Assembly: GCF_003473485.1 (NCBI RefSeq)
Contig: NC_053045.1
Coordinates: 51,006,494 to 51,070,493 of the forward strand
From: Medicago truncatula
Lineage: Eukaryota > Streptophyta > Magnoliopsida > Fabales > Fabaceae
Direction of reading: 5' to 3'
DNA length: 64,000 nt
In this document: piece after piece, positions 36,269 to 48,144 of the stretch
Layout: the number at the start of each line of letters is the position of its first letter
Position numbering within the stretch: the first letter of the stretch is position 1
The notes under the pieces: model-generated
Told to the model about the DNA's origin: nothing
The model's database searches: none
The model's input: only the letters and a program-made list of their open reading frames with translations
Made by a program: the position numbers and the translations under genes

Positions 36269-37611
36269 ATGGCTTCGGTATTATTCTTCACTTTTTTCCT
36301 ATCATCCTCATTTTCTATCTTTTTGGTATTAACACGTTGAATAATTCATGTTATATGTTTGTTAATGGATCGTTAGTTGATTCATGTTTTATCCTTTGCA
36401 TTGCATCATTGGAAATTTTATGGTGATCATCATAATGATAAATATGGAATGGAATAATGTTTTTAAGAAACGTTTCTGTCTATTTTTTTTCATTTTATGG
36501 ATTGCACATTGTTGATTGATTGATAAATGTAAATGAGTTAGGGAGACAAGGAAATGAATAGGTTCAATTTGGTATTCGAATGACACTTTTTTTTTAAATG
36601 CTGCAATTGAAAATTCTCTCGTATGTATAAACTTTTTGACCCGGCTGTTTCAAATGGACATGAAACCAATGTTCATGTTTCTTTACTTGTGAGGGAATGT
36701 TTCTTTTTTTTGCAATTAGTACAAGATTCTATTGATGGGGTTGAATAATCAAATATTGTGGAAAAATATTCTCTATTTAAAAAAATAAGATAATGCATAA
36801 TAAGGTCATTCATCAATTTTATTGATTGTACAGCATGATATAAGCTCTATTTGAATTGGTTTATGAATAAATTATTTAGGCCATATCTATGGGGTTATAA
36901 GCATTTGATAGAATGTTTGAAAGAGGTACAAAGATAGTTAAATTGTTTTTATAAACTATCTTTGAGAGTTATTGAAACAAATTGAAAACAACTTTTTTTA
37001 ATAAAGAAATAGATTATAAATAAGTTGTAGCATGATAAACTTTTAATTAAGCTGTTTTATGAAACATACATGACATTAAGATGATCATCCTGCACTAACT
37101 GTTGAACATTTGGTTGATAAATACAGCAGGATAAAGGTCGACCATTGCCTAAATTTGGTGAGTGGGATGTGAACAATCCTGCCTCAGCCGAAGGTTTTAC
37201 AGTCATTTTCAACAAGGCTAGAGATGAGAAGAAGACCAATACTTCTATCAACATGGCTACTCCACGTACAGCTGATCCTGTCTTCAAGAATGACAACCAT
37301 CCTAAATATCCTCGAAAGGTTAAATTTAGTAGATTATTCTCATGCTACTGTTATTTGTGTCTATTATTGTTGTTTATGGATGTTTAACTAAAGAGATACT
37401 TTAGTTGATTGACATGTTACATGTTTCAATTTAAATTTAAACAACTAAATTCTTATTTCGCAAATTTGATTTGAAGGGCTAAAATGTCTATCTAATCATT
37501 TCATTTACTTGTTTGTTTTGAATTGTTGTTTGAATATCCTTCTCTAATGAATTTTATTTGATCTCTGAAATGAAACTTGAAATGCAGAGTAAGTGGTTTT
37601 GCTGCGGTTGA
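36269..37611 (+). CDS. NOI: NOI/RIN4-like protein, 74 aa, 3 exons
   Basis: Exons 36269-36277 (ATG GCT TCG, donor GTATTA), 37127-37318 and 37588-37611 encode 74 aa. NOI proteins are short relatives of RIN4, a plasma-membrane immunity regulator. The NOI motif LPKFGEWDVNNPASAEGFTV (residues 10-29) is followed by IFNKARDEKKT, a hallmark of the family. PKFGEWD contains the consensus cleaved by the bacterial protease AvrRpt2 in RIN4-type proteins. The C-terminus KSKWFCCG has the Cys pair (72-73) expected to be acylated for membrane attachment. The first exon, with only three codons, is inferred from a perfect start-plus-donor site after a pyrimidine-rich leader. The acceptor could also be 3 bases downstream, at 37130. 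Exons 2 and 3 are secure. Confidence 0.85.
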
Positions 37612-38988
37612 TTCTATGGTGATTTATGCGCCAATTGATATGCTGGGAATAGGGATTAGACAACAAGAGCAATCTACAAACCCTCAATTGTTATGTTGAA
37701 ATGTTCTTGCTGGATCACAAACTGATATATTGTTGATGTTAGTTGTAAGCAAATTGAATTTTGAACACCATTTTTCCTTTTTTTTTTTTTTTTGAGAAGA
37801 TTGATCACACATTGATTTAGTTCTTATCGTGTAAGAAAAATTACATGTGCAAGAAAATAGTGTAAAATGTGATGTAATATAAAAAAAGTTGTACAAATAT
37901 AATAAAAAAAATAAAAATTTGTATAAAATAAAATTGCCTTATTATACAATCCTATTAATCTGACTTGACCAGTTCTATCATTTTGGTTCTGTAAAGATGG
38001 TTTTGTTTACTGTCTTGTTTACTCATAACAAGTATTGAATAGTTGTCATGCTAGGAGTACTCTCTCCAACCTACTTCTATGTGTCACACCCCCCCCCCCC
38101 CCCCGTTTACCCGTCCGTCTCACAGGCTTCATCTACGAGCAATGAAGCAAAGAGGGCAACTATTCAAAATCATAAAAAGATCATCTCGATGAGATTTCAA
38201 ACAATCTGAGATGATGGTTGCAATATGAATGGCTTGTGCAACAAGATTCCCTATGCCGTGGCCACAACCACATCCAACTACACTAATTTAAACAAAAACA
38301 CAAATGAGGGTGTAGCAACCCAACACGGGACAGGGTCTGGCCATGCTCATGATGTTTAAAGTGCGCACAAAGACACAATAAAAAACAATGAGAAATGGCA
38401 TCATCGTACAAAAGTGAGGCATATTAACAGAAAGATAGCGATTAAGTAGTAAAGAGAAACAAGATTCAAAACTAGAGAAACCCACACAAATTTAAGCACT
38501 TTTTCATTTTTCCTGCTGGGGCATATGCATATGAATATGACCCAAATGGCAGAAACATTTAACTGCAGGGAAAAGAGTGAATGGGGTTAAATGAAATGTC
38601 ACAGAATTTTAAAATCATTGCACTATGCACCGGCTATAGGTGGTAGTACTGGTTAGACACGGCTTTCAACCCTGACTTATAAACTTCAAAACTCCATTGG
38701 CAACTATTGAACAAGAAAGCAACATTCACAACCATCCAAACCGGTTAACTTTAATCCAAAGGAACCAGAAATAACAGATAATCAATCTGCAGATGCAGAT
38801 GTAACCTGTAATAAATACATAAGAGATTTGTCTGACATATATAGATATTGATATTCTCTGCAAAGCTTGTATTTAGCATTGCACAGAGCCATAAAGTTAA
38901 ATAAATGTATCATGTTTAGGAAGAAAAAAAACTAGAGGTTCTGGGTCTGATTGTATCCAAAAAGATAGAAGATCCTTGACAAAGGCTT
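37612..38988. other. Intergenic between convergent NOI and CCCH genes
   Basis: Contains both 3' UTRs. A 16-C homopolymer lies at 38089-38104, directly after GTGTCACA. The 38.1-38.5 kb part is less AT-rich and may be an old LTR fragment, but no termini could be paired. No gene recognised. Confidence 0.45.
38089..38104. repeat. C16 homopolymer
   Basis: An unbroken run of 16 C residues in otherwise AT-rich DNA. Confidence 0.9.
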
Positions 38989-41900
38989 TTAGACAGATTG
39001 TTGAATTGTCGCATCACTTGCACTTCCACCCATCCCAGCCACCTGAGCATTAGCTGAGTTTGCAAAGGATTGCTGTCCGAGTCCAGGCATCATTAGGGGA
39101 AGTGCGCTTTCTGGGTGGTCAAATCTACAAGCTGGCCCAAATTTGCAAATTCCATAACGACTATAGTGCGAGCAGACACTCTGGTCCTGGATTTAAAGAC
39201 AAATAAAATATACTTCAAAAAAAAAAAAAAAACTAGCCAATCTACTTAGTAGCCTCATACGACTAATCATTCTAAAGAAATAAATCAGAAACTAATAAAC
39301 TCTAGTAACTTCTAGGTTATATAGCCCTGTCAATTATCTTTTAAAGATTCCATAAAAACAAAAACAGCAGCATAACTTACAGGTCTCAAAGGCAGGCCCT
39401 TGTCACTAAGGTTGCAAGGAGGCAACTTTGCAACCCGATTCTTTGGATGGTGAAATTTACAATTAGATTTGAACTTGCAATCCCCAGTTTTAATGAAGAA
39501 ACTGCATTCAGGTTCACCAGGCCTTTCTGGAAACACTTCAAATGGCATCTGCTTTTGATGGTGCATGTAAACATTTGTGTCAATTGTTGGGTTGTTCATG
39601 ACATAAGTAGAAGATGGATGCATGATCCTCTCTGATAAGTAGGCAGGTGCCTTTACAAACCACAGACAAGTCAAATTGATTAGGGAAACAACTTGTAAGA
39701 GTTCAGTTGGTAGAATATGTAACTCATGGAACAGGGGTCATTAAGATTGCATGATAGAAAATGGTAGACTAAATTGTATATTGCACTCATTAGAAAGAAG
39801 AAAAAAAATCCTTGCCAGATGGCTTTTGGTATTGAATCTATGTATTTACCTGATATCCATTCCAATCAGAAGTTTGGGGAGCAAGTCCTTGAGTAGGCGT
39901 AGGCATCAATGGAGCAAAAGGTGTTTCATTTAACTTTCTTGAAGACCATGAGGCGACAGGTTGTTGTGATACACCTCGTAGTGAAACGGACCCTCCATTA
40001 CCATACCCTGATTGAGGATCAGATCCTCCGACAGTTGTAGGATCAGGATGATTAAACCTACAGTTCGATCCAAACTTACAAGAGCCAGTGCGCATGTAAT
40101 AGGGGCACTCTCTCTCTCCCTGTAACACAACATTTTAAATATTTCAGAAAGAACTATTTTACAAGAATACAAAGAAAGATATTATATATCTTCTCAAAGG
40201 TAATAAGTTGTACCAGACGAATAGGTAAGCCGAGAAAGTTAAGTTCTGAAATTGGTGCTGTGAACCCTCTTGAGTGGTTGTACTTACAAGCTTTTCCAAA
40301 CTTACAACCTCCAGACCTTTGATAATACTGCCATACCAAAAGATAAAAATCAATAAAAATATGAGTAGAAACATGATGCTAAAAGTTCTATTATCATTGC
40401 CATTATCAATATTATCCTTGCTAGGAAAGCAAAATAAAGCTTAACAGAAGAACTCTGTCAACTGACATGCCATTGTAAAAACCAAACAACCATGTTTGCT
40501 TCCTCTGTTCGTGGCTAATGTACACTAGCATAGATTAACACAATCCTGAGAATCACGAGTGTCCATAAGTGACATCTATTAATCCTAAGCAACCAGTAAT
40601 TGTTAATCAAGGAATTTTAGTGTAAGATATATTGCTTTTATGTCCTACTCTTTAACCCAGGTCCCCTTGGTACTACAAGTAAAAGTGCAGAACAACGTCG
40701 GATAATATGACAGCTCCTAAGATTGAACATAAATGATCTATGACCTTAAGGTGACACAAGGAAATGAAAAAAACATGTTAGGTTTAATATCATAGAATAA
40801 ACCTTGCACACAGTCTTCCATGGAAAAACACAGTCACGGGGAACTTGTATTTTAAATTTTAATGAATATAAATAACATAAAAAACCAGAGTGATAGTGTG
40901 ATAGTAATACATTAAATTTGCAACATAATCTGTTTAGAAGAATGATTTAGACAATAACCTTGCATTCTGTCTGGCCTGCGTTCTCTTCTGGTTCTTCTCT
41001 TTCTCGCACCTTCTCCCTAACAGCCTGCATTTGTAGTCAAAACACCAAAACAAGGAAGAATGTTTTAAGATATCAACATCAAATAATATGTGCCCAGTCA
41101 TAAAAGCCAATAGAACCTGTTTGCTATGTTCTATAATGAATGAAAACACCTACTGTCCCTTCTAAAGTAAAACTTTCTCTTCCATTTTTATAACCCTAGC
41201 AAAGTCCTTACGCCATATAGTAGAAGATCTCACTAGGAGTATAACTAAAGTCGGAAGAACTAACTAATCAAACAATGGCACAGACAAAAAACAGACATTT
41301 TAAAGGCATTGTGATTTGCAAGCTTTGTAGCACCAACACTTCTAATAGAAGTCGTGTCCGATGTCCGACATGTGTTAGTGTCTGACACCGACATGACACT
41401 AACACTATCACATGTGATTACATTCAATTATGCCATTTTTTCAAATTATTATGGGTGTTGACGTGTCAGTGTCAGTGTCGCGTGACTCATGTCTGTGTAT
41501 GTGCTTCAAAGATTGCAAGGATATCAATTTCTCCAAAAATCACAGTTCAACATTAGGTACAAACCAACAAAGATGCAACAGTTATTACCAGTTTTTCCAA
41601 TAAAAAATACTACATTCAGCAAGATCAAAATGTCCACCCCACAAACAAAGGGTATTTAGGGCAAAAGGTAAATTCAAGCTTAAACCTTAAATTTCAACAA
41701 TGCCATATCTAAAGGGATTCATCAGTAGCATCAGTAACAAACATAACATCTCAAAAATATACAAGAGAAGAAAGAGAAAATAAATAACCTGGTTTTGGTT
41801 TTTCCTCCTAATGGGGTGATTAAATTTGCAGTTGAATCCAAACTTGCAACTCCCAGTCTTCATATAAAATGAACAATCTTCAGCTTCAGGCCTCAAAGGG

Positions 41901-42592
41901 AATTGATGAGTTCCATCACTGCTTTTCTCTTCCTTCTCATCACCATAGCCATAACCATCACCATAACCATCCCCATATCCAGCACCATAACCATAACCAG
42001 CACCACCACCATTACCGACACCATAACCCCAATCATCAGCATCTCTACCACCACCAAGTTCTTCATTCACATTCTCATTCCAACTATTAGTATCCCAACC
42101 TTTGCTATCTCCATCAACATCAACCCTTTCTTCACCCTCAACAAATTCTTCATTTTCACCCTTCACAGATTCTTCTTCATCGACCTTTTCACCTTTCAGA
42201 GATTCTTCGTCACCAACTCGTTCACCATCATCAAAGTTTGAAACTTTATCCTCAATTTCAGCACCCCTTTCATCACCAACTCGTTCATCATCATCAAAGT
42301 TCAAAACTTTATCCTCAGTTTCAGAGCCCCTTTCATCAGAAACTACTCCACCATCGTTAAAGTTCGAAACTTTATCATCAGTTTCAACAACCCCTTCATC
42401 TTCAACCTTCAAATCCAACTTCTCATGAAGCTCCACAGCAAGTTCATCATCATTCTTTTGAACCGTTTGATTGAGATCTGACGGTGGAGAATGATGATCA
42501 ACTGGTGAAGATTGTTGAACCTCAGAACCCAGTTGGGGTTCTTCGGCGTTGGAAACAGTAGCAGCTAAATCGATTTCTTCAGAGTGTTCCAT
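38989..42592 (-). CDS. CCCH zinc-finger protein with five C-x8-C-x5-C-x3-H fingers, 573 aa, 6 exons
   Basis: Exons: 42592-41789, 41024-40959, 40327-40214, 40119-39850, 39650-39381, 39186-38989 (1722 nt, all phase 0). The fingers start at C240 ([20 protein letters not shown]), C289 (split across the exon 2/3 junction, [20 protein letters not shown]), C333, C467 and C513, all with intact ligands. This plant ZFN-type family binds RNA or DNA. As I recall, the closest Arabidopsis match is AtC3H43/At3g48440 (paralogue C3H67/At5g63260). The N-terminal ~230 residues are acidic, with a threefold ~21-residue repeat and a Gly/Tyr run ([19 protein letters not shown]) suggesting a disordered, phase-separating segment. 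The chosen ATG (MEHSEEIDL) is the first in-frame Met. An overlapping upstream ATG exists. A MITE lies in intron 1. Confidence 0.93.
41329..41501. mobile_element. MITE-like repeat (TGTCCGACA family), copy 2
   Basis: The left end TGTAGCACCAACAC and the right end GTGCTTCA are near-inverse (TGAAGCAC). The interior TGTCCGATGTCCGACATGTG ... GTGTCAGTGTCAGTGTCGCG matches the copy at 9535-9653. It lies in CCCH intron 1 (41025-41788). Confidence 0.6.
42205..42400. repeat. Coding minisatellite, 63-bp period, in CCCH exon 1
   Basis: CACCAACTCG recurs at 42211 and 42274, with a third, diverged unit after it. On the coding strand it yields about three copies of a 21-residue acidic repeat like [20 protein letters not shown]. 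Confidence 0.8.
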
Positions 42593-42605
42593 TCTCCCTC
42601 CACAT
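42579..42605 (-). promoter_or_regulatory. Overlapping upstream ORF at the CCCH start
   Basis: An ATG at 42605 opens an 8-codon frame (MWRENGTL) that ends at 42579, past the main ATG at 42592 in another frame. A second upstream ATG (ATGTTATTTACT) lies near 42716. If transcription starts near the TATA box, both would precede the main start and could lower its translation. Confidence 0.5.
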
Positions 42606-42644
42606 TTCAAACCCTAATAGCAGAAATTGATTTTTGTAACCAAC

Positions 42645-42680
42645 AAGAAGAAGAAGAAGAAGAAGAAGAAGAAGAAGAAA
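42645..42680. repeat. (GAA)12 microsatellite in CCCH 5' leader
   Basis: On the gene's strand this is a (TTC)n pyrimidine tract between the presumed TATA box and the start codon. Confidence 0.9.
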
Positions 42681-42816
42681 GATCACACACTGACGCGGAG
42701 AGAAGTAAATAACATAAAAGTGAGAAAAGAGGTTTTTATATGGGGAATCAGCAAAGAGAGTGAAGAAACCAGGGGCAGTGTGTGTGAACAAACAAAGGGG
42801 GAAAAGAGTGTGCTAC

Positions 42817-42825
42817 TTTTATATA
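42817..42825 (-). promoter_or_regulatory. Probable TATA box of the CCCH gene
   Basis: TATATAAAA on the minus strand, about 225 bp upstream of the ATG at 42592, followed by a CT-rich leader. Confidence 0.55.
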
Positions 42826-43549
42826 GTTTTTTTTTTTTTTTTTAATAATCCGATTTTCCGACGAAGAAATTAAGTTAATGTAGAGTTTGACCATGAGATA
42901 AATGTAGTTTGATTGAAAATTATTTCATTTAATAATCGAATTTGAGTTTTCTCAAATGATTGGTTGTTGGCGTCTAGTGTATTTGGTGGTTTGGTTGTAC
43001 TTTTTTTTATTAATCGAGTATTATGTGCGTGGAATTACAAAAACTAATCTTTAAGTAGCTGCATTCTTAAAATTAGATTCGAATCCAAAATCTTTTATTA
43101 TCTTCGGTCTTATTTATAAGAGACGTTTGGGCCAACAAAAATTAATGTATATGGTTCAAAATTTGGACCAGATACATTAATTTTTGTTGACTTAAATATC
43201 TCTTATAAATAAAATCAAATAAAGTATTAAATTAAAAAATAATAATTTTTTATCATCTCATTTAAGTTCTTTTGACTATTGTCTATGTTTATTGTTTGTC
43301 CGATGAAATATGTTATTCTAACAAAAAAATTGTATTATTTTAAGTTTTCTTTCTCCTTCATTCGTTGAGGAAGGGTAGTTTTAGGTCATTTTTAAAATCA
43401 CCCCTCTACATCTTTTTTTTCCTCTTTTCTTTCAATCTAAATAAGTGGTTTTCACATATATCGAGTTTTTTTGTTGTGCTTTTGTGATTCCGTAGTCTAA
43501 TTGCAACATTGTGTTGTTAGTCGTCTTGTACGGTGTTTGATTTCGCGTC
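42826..43549. other. Intergenic upstream of the CCCH gene
   Basis: AT-rich. An inverted pair (TTATAAGAGACGTTTGGGCC near 43110-43130 and its near-complement AAATATCTCTTATAAATA near 43193-43210) suggests a very small decayed MITE. Nothing else was recognised. Confidence 0.4.
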
Positions 43550-43842
43550 TTGTCACGATGTTCATTTAGTTCCTATTGGAAGATCGACATCAGTCAATTA
43601 CAAGTTAAATCAATGATTTGGCCGTCAACAGTGCAGATCCGGAAGCATGAGAATTTCACTGACTTAGATTTTATCATATCATTTGTAGGTATTTTGTAGT
43701 TGTATGCTATTAATTTGGATGATGTGAGTTTGTTCGCAGATTCATCATTTACGTTTTTAGGGATGTTTATATCTGATGTGATATACTCTATCAATTTGAA
43801 TGAATGAATATCGTTTTATTTTTATAAAAAAAAAAAAAAAAA
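43550..43842 (+). mobile_element. LINE-like 3' end with A-tail
   Basis: A moderately GC-balanced segment ends in TATCGTTTTATTTTTATA followed by about 17 A residues, like legume LINE 3' ends. No coding domain remains in it and no target duplication was found, so this rests on the tail alone. Confidence 0.35.
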
Positions 43843-43912
43843 TCTTTCTTCATCCTAAATTATAACTAGCTCTACCCTTGTTGGGAAAAAAAAAATCACT
43901 TTTAAAATAGTT

Positions 43913-44279
43913 TTTTTTTTTTTTTTTATAAACAGATGCAAAGAGCATCACTTCAATATATAAAACCAAAAAAGAGTACAAGAAAGAAAAGGGGGATCAA
44001 ACCAAAACCTTTTCAATAGGTGTTAAACCTGAAATTGGGCATACCCAACCTATTTCTGATGTACTCTCCCCTAATGAAATCAGGGATAATATCTGACCAA
44101 AATAAATCAAAAGAAGTGAAAGAGAGACCTAGGTTTGCAAGGCTATCAGCACAAGCATTCCCTTCTCTATATATGTGGGTCACTATAAATCTCATATTTT
44201 TAAGTCTAAATAAACAGTTTTGCCACCTATTTCTGAGGCACCAAGGAACCACTGAATTATTGTTTCGACTATGACTCAA
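43913..44279 (-). pseudogene. LINE 3' fragment: RNase H-domain C-terminus
   Basis: Minus-strand translation ends with FIVTHIYREGNACADSLANL, the conserved C-terminal RNase H motif (reNxxAD) of plant non-LTR retrotransposons. A stop, a ~70-bp 3' UTR and a long A-tail (T-run at 43913-43928) follow. Upstream reverse-transcriptase sequence is missing (5' truncation). Confidence 0.75.
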
Positions 44280-45295
44280 GTTGCAATATTATAAATAAAA
44301 ATTATTGTTTATTTAAAACTCTAAACTTTAATGTTCATTTTTCTATCGGTTGCTATTTATTATTCTCTTTTTTCTCCCATATCAGTTTCTCTTTTGTGTA
44401 GTTTATATTTCTCATACAAAAATAATTACATTTTTTAATTGACGTGATATTATCAAAAGAATTTATAATTTGAGATAATGAGAGTATGCCCTTTTAAAAT
44501 AAAATGAAATGTTAATATTTTCTATATTATACCTTTTATTATTTTATCTTTTTTCAATATCTTTTTCTTATGGCATTAATAAAAGGTTTTTCGTTACGAT
44601 GTTTATACGTATAAAGTTTTCACATTCATTTAATGACAACTAATTGTTATCAGAGAACCTGAAAGCAAAAGATGGATTCCCCATACAAGGGATCAGATCA
44701 CCGACATCTTGCATAAGCATCCAAATCTCTTACTAATAACTAGCGTTAATATTTTTAAATGATGAATGACATTGTTTTATGAGATTTTGATTAAAATTAT
44801 AGGTGTAGATATTCGTGACTTTAAAATTATAACAAATCATGTTTATCCTTTTCAATGACACTTACAATATAACAAATATAATATGAATTCTTATTTTTTT
44901 TTTAATGACACCAACAACATAACATTATTCTCTTAAAAAAAAAAACAATAAAACATTTTCATAGAAAAATTTGTTTAAGGGTATAATTTGAATAATAAAA
45001 AAGTCAGCCCAAAATTTTCTATCCCCCTTTATAAATAGTATAGATAAATTTATCTTTTTCGTTTAAAATTAACTACATTTCTTAATTATGTAACATGATT
45101 TGAGACGAAGGGAATACCTGATTTTTTTATTTTAGAATTAAATATATTATTTTCATAAAAATATACACACAAAATTTTCACACTTTTGTGTCAACATATC
45201 TTCATTCATACTAGTAAGTTTTAATTCTAAATGTTTCCTTAAAAAATACATAATACTTACATGTATAAAGAAGATCACACGATAGGTGTGAAGTA
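44280..45295. other. Intergenic, nothing recognised
   Basis: Very AT-rich spacer between two LINE fragments. Confidence 0.4.
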
Positions 45296-45820
45296 ATTCT
45301 TTTTTATCCTCCAAATACGAGTTGGATGAAGCTTAACTACGATGGCGAAATTACAACATCTGACTATGCATGCATCTTGTTGTGTCGTGCTTAGGAAACA
45401 TCTCAGAACAATGTTTGGTGTCATGTGTTGCTGCTAAGCTGGAGATTTGTACCATCACACATACAGAGTTGTGGGGTATTTTACTCAGTCTTAAGCTCAG
45501 TATTGCTACTAACTTTCTTTTCAGTGGGTGCCCGAACTCTCATTTTTGTAGTCAATTGGATAAAGAAATTTTGTCTATAAGTGGATCATGGTTGGATTTG
45601 TGATTATGTACCGGTTATAAAGCAATTATGCAGTCTCACACTCTTTGTGAAAGAAATCAAGTTGATTCCTTGCAAAGTTTGGTCTAACTATTAGGACTAG
45701 CCTAGAGGCATAAAATTAGGAACACAATAAAATCTTATGTTGCTATGATTGGTTTCTCTCGTGGCTTTTAGTTTTTGTTTTTGTTTGGGCATTTAGCCCT
45801 TTTTTCCAACAAAAAATGTA
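45296..45820 (+). pseudogene. LINE 3' fragment: frameshifted RNase H domain
   Basis: The start encodes WMKLNYDGEITTSDYACIL, like the KxNxDGA opening of LINE-type RNase H. After frame breaks comes ELWGILLSLKLSIATNF, the conserved helix. The 3' part (GGGCATTTAGCCCTTTTTTC then A-rich) looks like a LINE tail. Stops and shifts make it non-functional. Confidence 0.65.
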
Positions 45821-46042
45821 CGGGCATAAGAACCAAACAAATTATGTGGATTTCAAGATATAATTTTTAAACCAATAAATTATTTTGACTTTTTTTCTTA
45901 TGTTTGGATCCAAATCGAACCGAATGAATCAAACTCAGTTTCTATCATTTCTGTTTCGAGTAACAGTTTCATGTCATTCAAAATCTATCACTGAGACCCA
46001 AAGCAAACCATTATTTTTTAAAATTGTTTATCTTAATTTAAA

Positions 46043-46425
46043 TGTCAAATACCACTTTTGGTCCTTTTAGTTTGACAAAATTTCTAAGTTAGTCCTTTAA
46101 GTTTTGAAAGTTTCAATTAGGTCCTTTTAGTTTACCAGAGTTCCGAAGTTAGTCAAGTTTCAAAAGTTTCAAATAAGTCCTTTTAGTTGATAAACTATTT
46201 CACGATCACCGTTCAAAAGTTTCAAATAGATCATTTTAGTTTGAAACTTAAAGGACTAACTTGGGAATTCTGTTAAACTAAAATGACATATTTGAAACTT
46301 TTGAAACTTAAAGGACTAACTTGGGAATTTTGTCAAACTAAAAGGACCTAATTGAAACTTTCGAAACTTAAAGAACTAAGTTAGAAATTCTGTCAAACTA
46401 AAAGGACCAAAAATGGTATTTAGCC
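46043..46425. mobile_element. Mutator-type MITE, 383 bp, 9-bp TSD
   Basis: The arms consist of repeated 'CTTTTAGTTTGACAAAATTT / AAGTTAGTCCTTTAAGTTT' units on the left and their inverse on the right. The 9-mer TAATTTAAA flanks it at 46034-46042 and 46426-46434. The termini are TGTCAAATACCA and the inverse of TGGTATTTAGCC. Confidence 0.88.
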
Positions 46426-46434
46426 TAATTTAAA

Positions 46435-47203
46435 ATATGTGTTTTGGTGTGTTTTTTTAATTATTATATTTTTATTTTAGCATAAATACTTGTTTTAGTA
46501 GTACAAGAAACATAGGATGAAATCTAGTATAAATAGTAGTACAAGAAACAATTTTAGCATAAATACTTTTTTAATTAATTCAAACGTACACTTAAATTGC
46601 AAGTATCATGAAATCTAGTCACAAAATTTATGAAATAACAAAAAAAAAAGGTAAGGATTATGTTAATTTAGTTTAATTGTCAAGAAAAGTAGAAGACGAT
46701 GACTACTCTGTCATTAATAAGACATTGCGAGAATCTTGTCTAACTAAATTAGAAAACTAAATTATCTAACTTTTACAATTTTCGAGTATAAGATTAGAAA
46801 ACTAAATTATCTGACTTACAATTTTAAGGATGAAATGAGTTAAACATAAACAATTTATAGATTGAACAATGTGTCTCAAATATAAAAGAAGATTTTTTTT
46901 AGATTTATTGAATAAATAATGTATTGAATAAATTATTGAATAAATTAGATACATACTTTATTCAATAAATTAAAAAGAAATAATCTTCTTTTATATTTGA
47001 AATCGGAGAAAGTATCTTTATATAAAATACTAGATATTTTTATCTGTCTTTTTTAGAGATTTCTTTAAATTTTTAGTTGCATTAATATTTTTTTACCACA
47101 ATACCTCTAATTATGGTATATATTTATGTGCAATATGTAATAAATGTTTTGTAAAATAATTAACTAATTTTCTTTTATAAAGGATAAACCGTTAAAAAAA
47201 ATA
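46435..47203. other. Intergenic, nothing recognised
   Basis: AT-rich sequence with short local duplications only (for example TAGTACAAGAAACA near 46499 and 46541). Confidence 0.4.
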
Positions 47204-47396
47204 GGCTTAAATGCTCAATTGGTCTCTTAATTTTAAATATCGGTTTGATTCCATAAGTAATAAAAGGTCCGTTTAGGTCCTTAACTTTATTTAAAGTATC
47301 GTTTTGGTCATTTCTATTGATTTAATTAAAAAAAACTGTTAAGTTTAGGGATTAAACTAATACTAATTAAATAAGTTAAGGGACCAAAATTTAATG
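47204..47396. mobile_element. Mutator-type MITE remnant (GGCTTAAATGCTC end)
   Basis: Starts GGCTTAAATGCTCAATTGGT, nearly the same terminus as the intact element at 56433. The right part carries an inverse GGGACCAAAATT, but the final terminus is lost. Confidence 0.5.
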
Positions 47397-47464
47397 TTTT
47401 TTTGATTGGATTATGCGATTGTGAAATTTGTATATTTTTTAAAGGAAGATGTGTCACTGAATTA

Positions 47465-47488
47465 ATATATATATATATATATATATAT
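47465..47488. repeat. (TA)12 microsatellite
   Basis: Pure alternating TA run. Confidence 0.9.
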
Positions 47489-48144
47489 TCAATATTATTA
47501 TTGCTGTGTGAAATTGAAGTAAAAAGTGTGCGTAGTTTACAATATAATAATGCATTGGAGCATCATCTTTCAACTTGGCCATTATTATAGGAGAAAGGAA
47601 GTACAAGTATTTGTCGGTGAATTTATGCTCTAAACTCTAAAGTGACTTTAACAAAGCTGGGTAATGAGGGTTACAATTCATTTTTTTTATTGGATGTTCA
47701 CGTGAGTCTCACATTTTAGAAACTAATCATTCCTGAAGTGGTAAGTCTAATGATAATTGTGTTTTTAGCTTTTGTTAGAAAAAATTTGATTTTAAATGAA
47801 TTGATATTATAAAATTGATTCCCGTTAAAAATAAGTTAAATGTAAATTCTAATATTGTAGATATCTGTTTTGATGTTCTAATGTTCGATAGGAAGTTGTT
47901 AAGGAGCTAAAATTCTAATGAAGGGAACTAGTGCATTTTGCACGTCTTGGTTGTGCATATTACACAAGTCCATCCTTTATCCTAACATATGAAACATTTT
48001 CTTTGGCATGTAAGGGACAAGACACCACCTTTCCCCATCTTGGAGATATCTATCTGTCTTGATATTCTAATGTTCGACATTACTCGGTTATGAAACAACG
48101 AGGATCGTGCATCATACTGCACCTCCATATAGTTTCAGATTTAC

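Noticed and set aside
36046-36426. 126-codon + strand frame
   Set aside because: The hydrophobic composition comes from T-rich leader and intron sequence of the NOI gene. The real start lies inside it in another frame.
38080-38480. LTR retrotransposon end beginning TGTCACACC
   Set aside because: The sequence starts like some gypsy LTRs, but no second terminus, primer-binding site or coding domain was found.
41869-42428. Long + strand frames rich in His, Thr or Ser
   Set aside because: They are antisense shadows of the low-complexity first exon of the CCCH gene.
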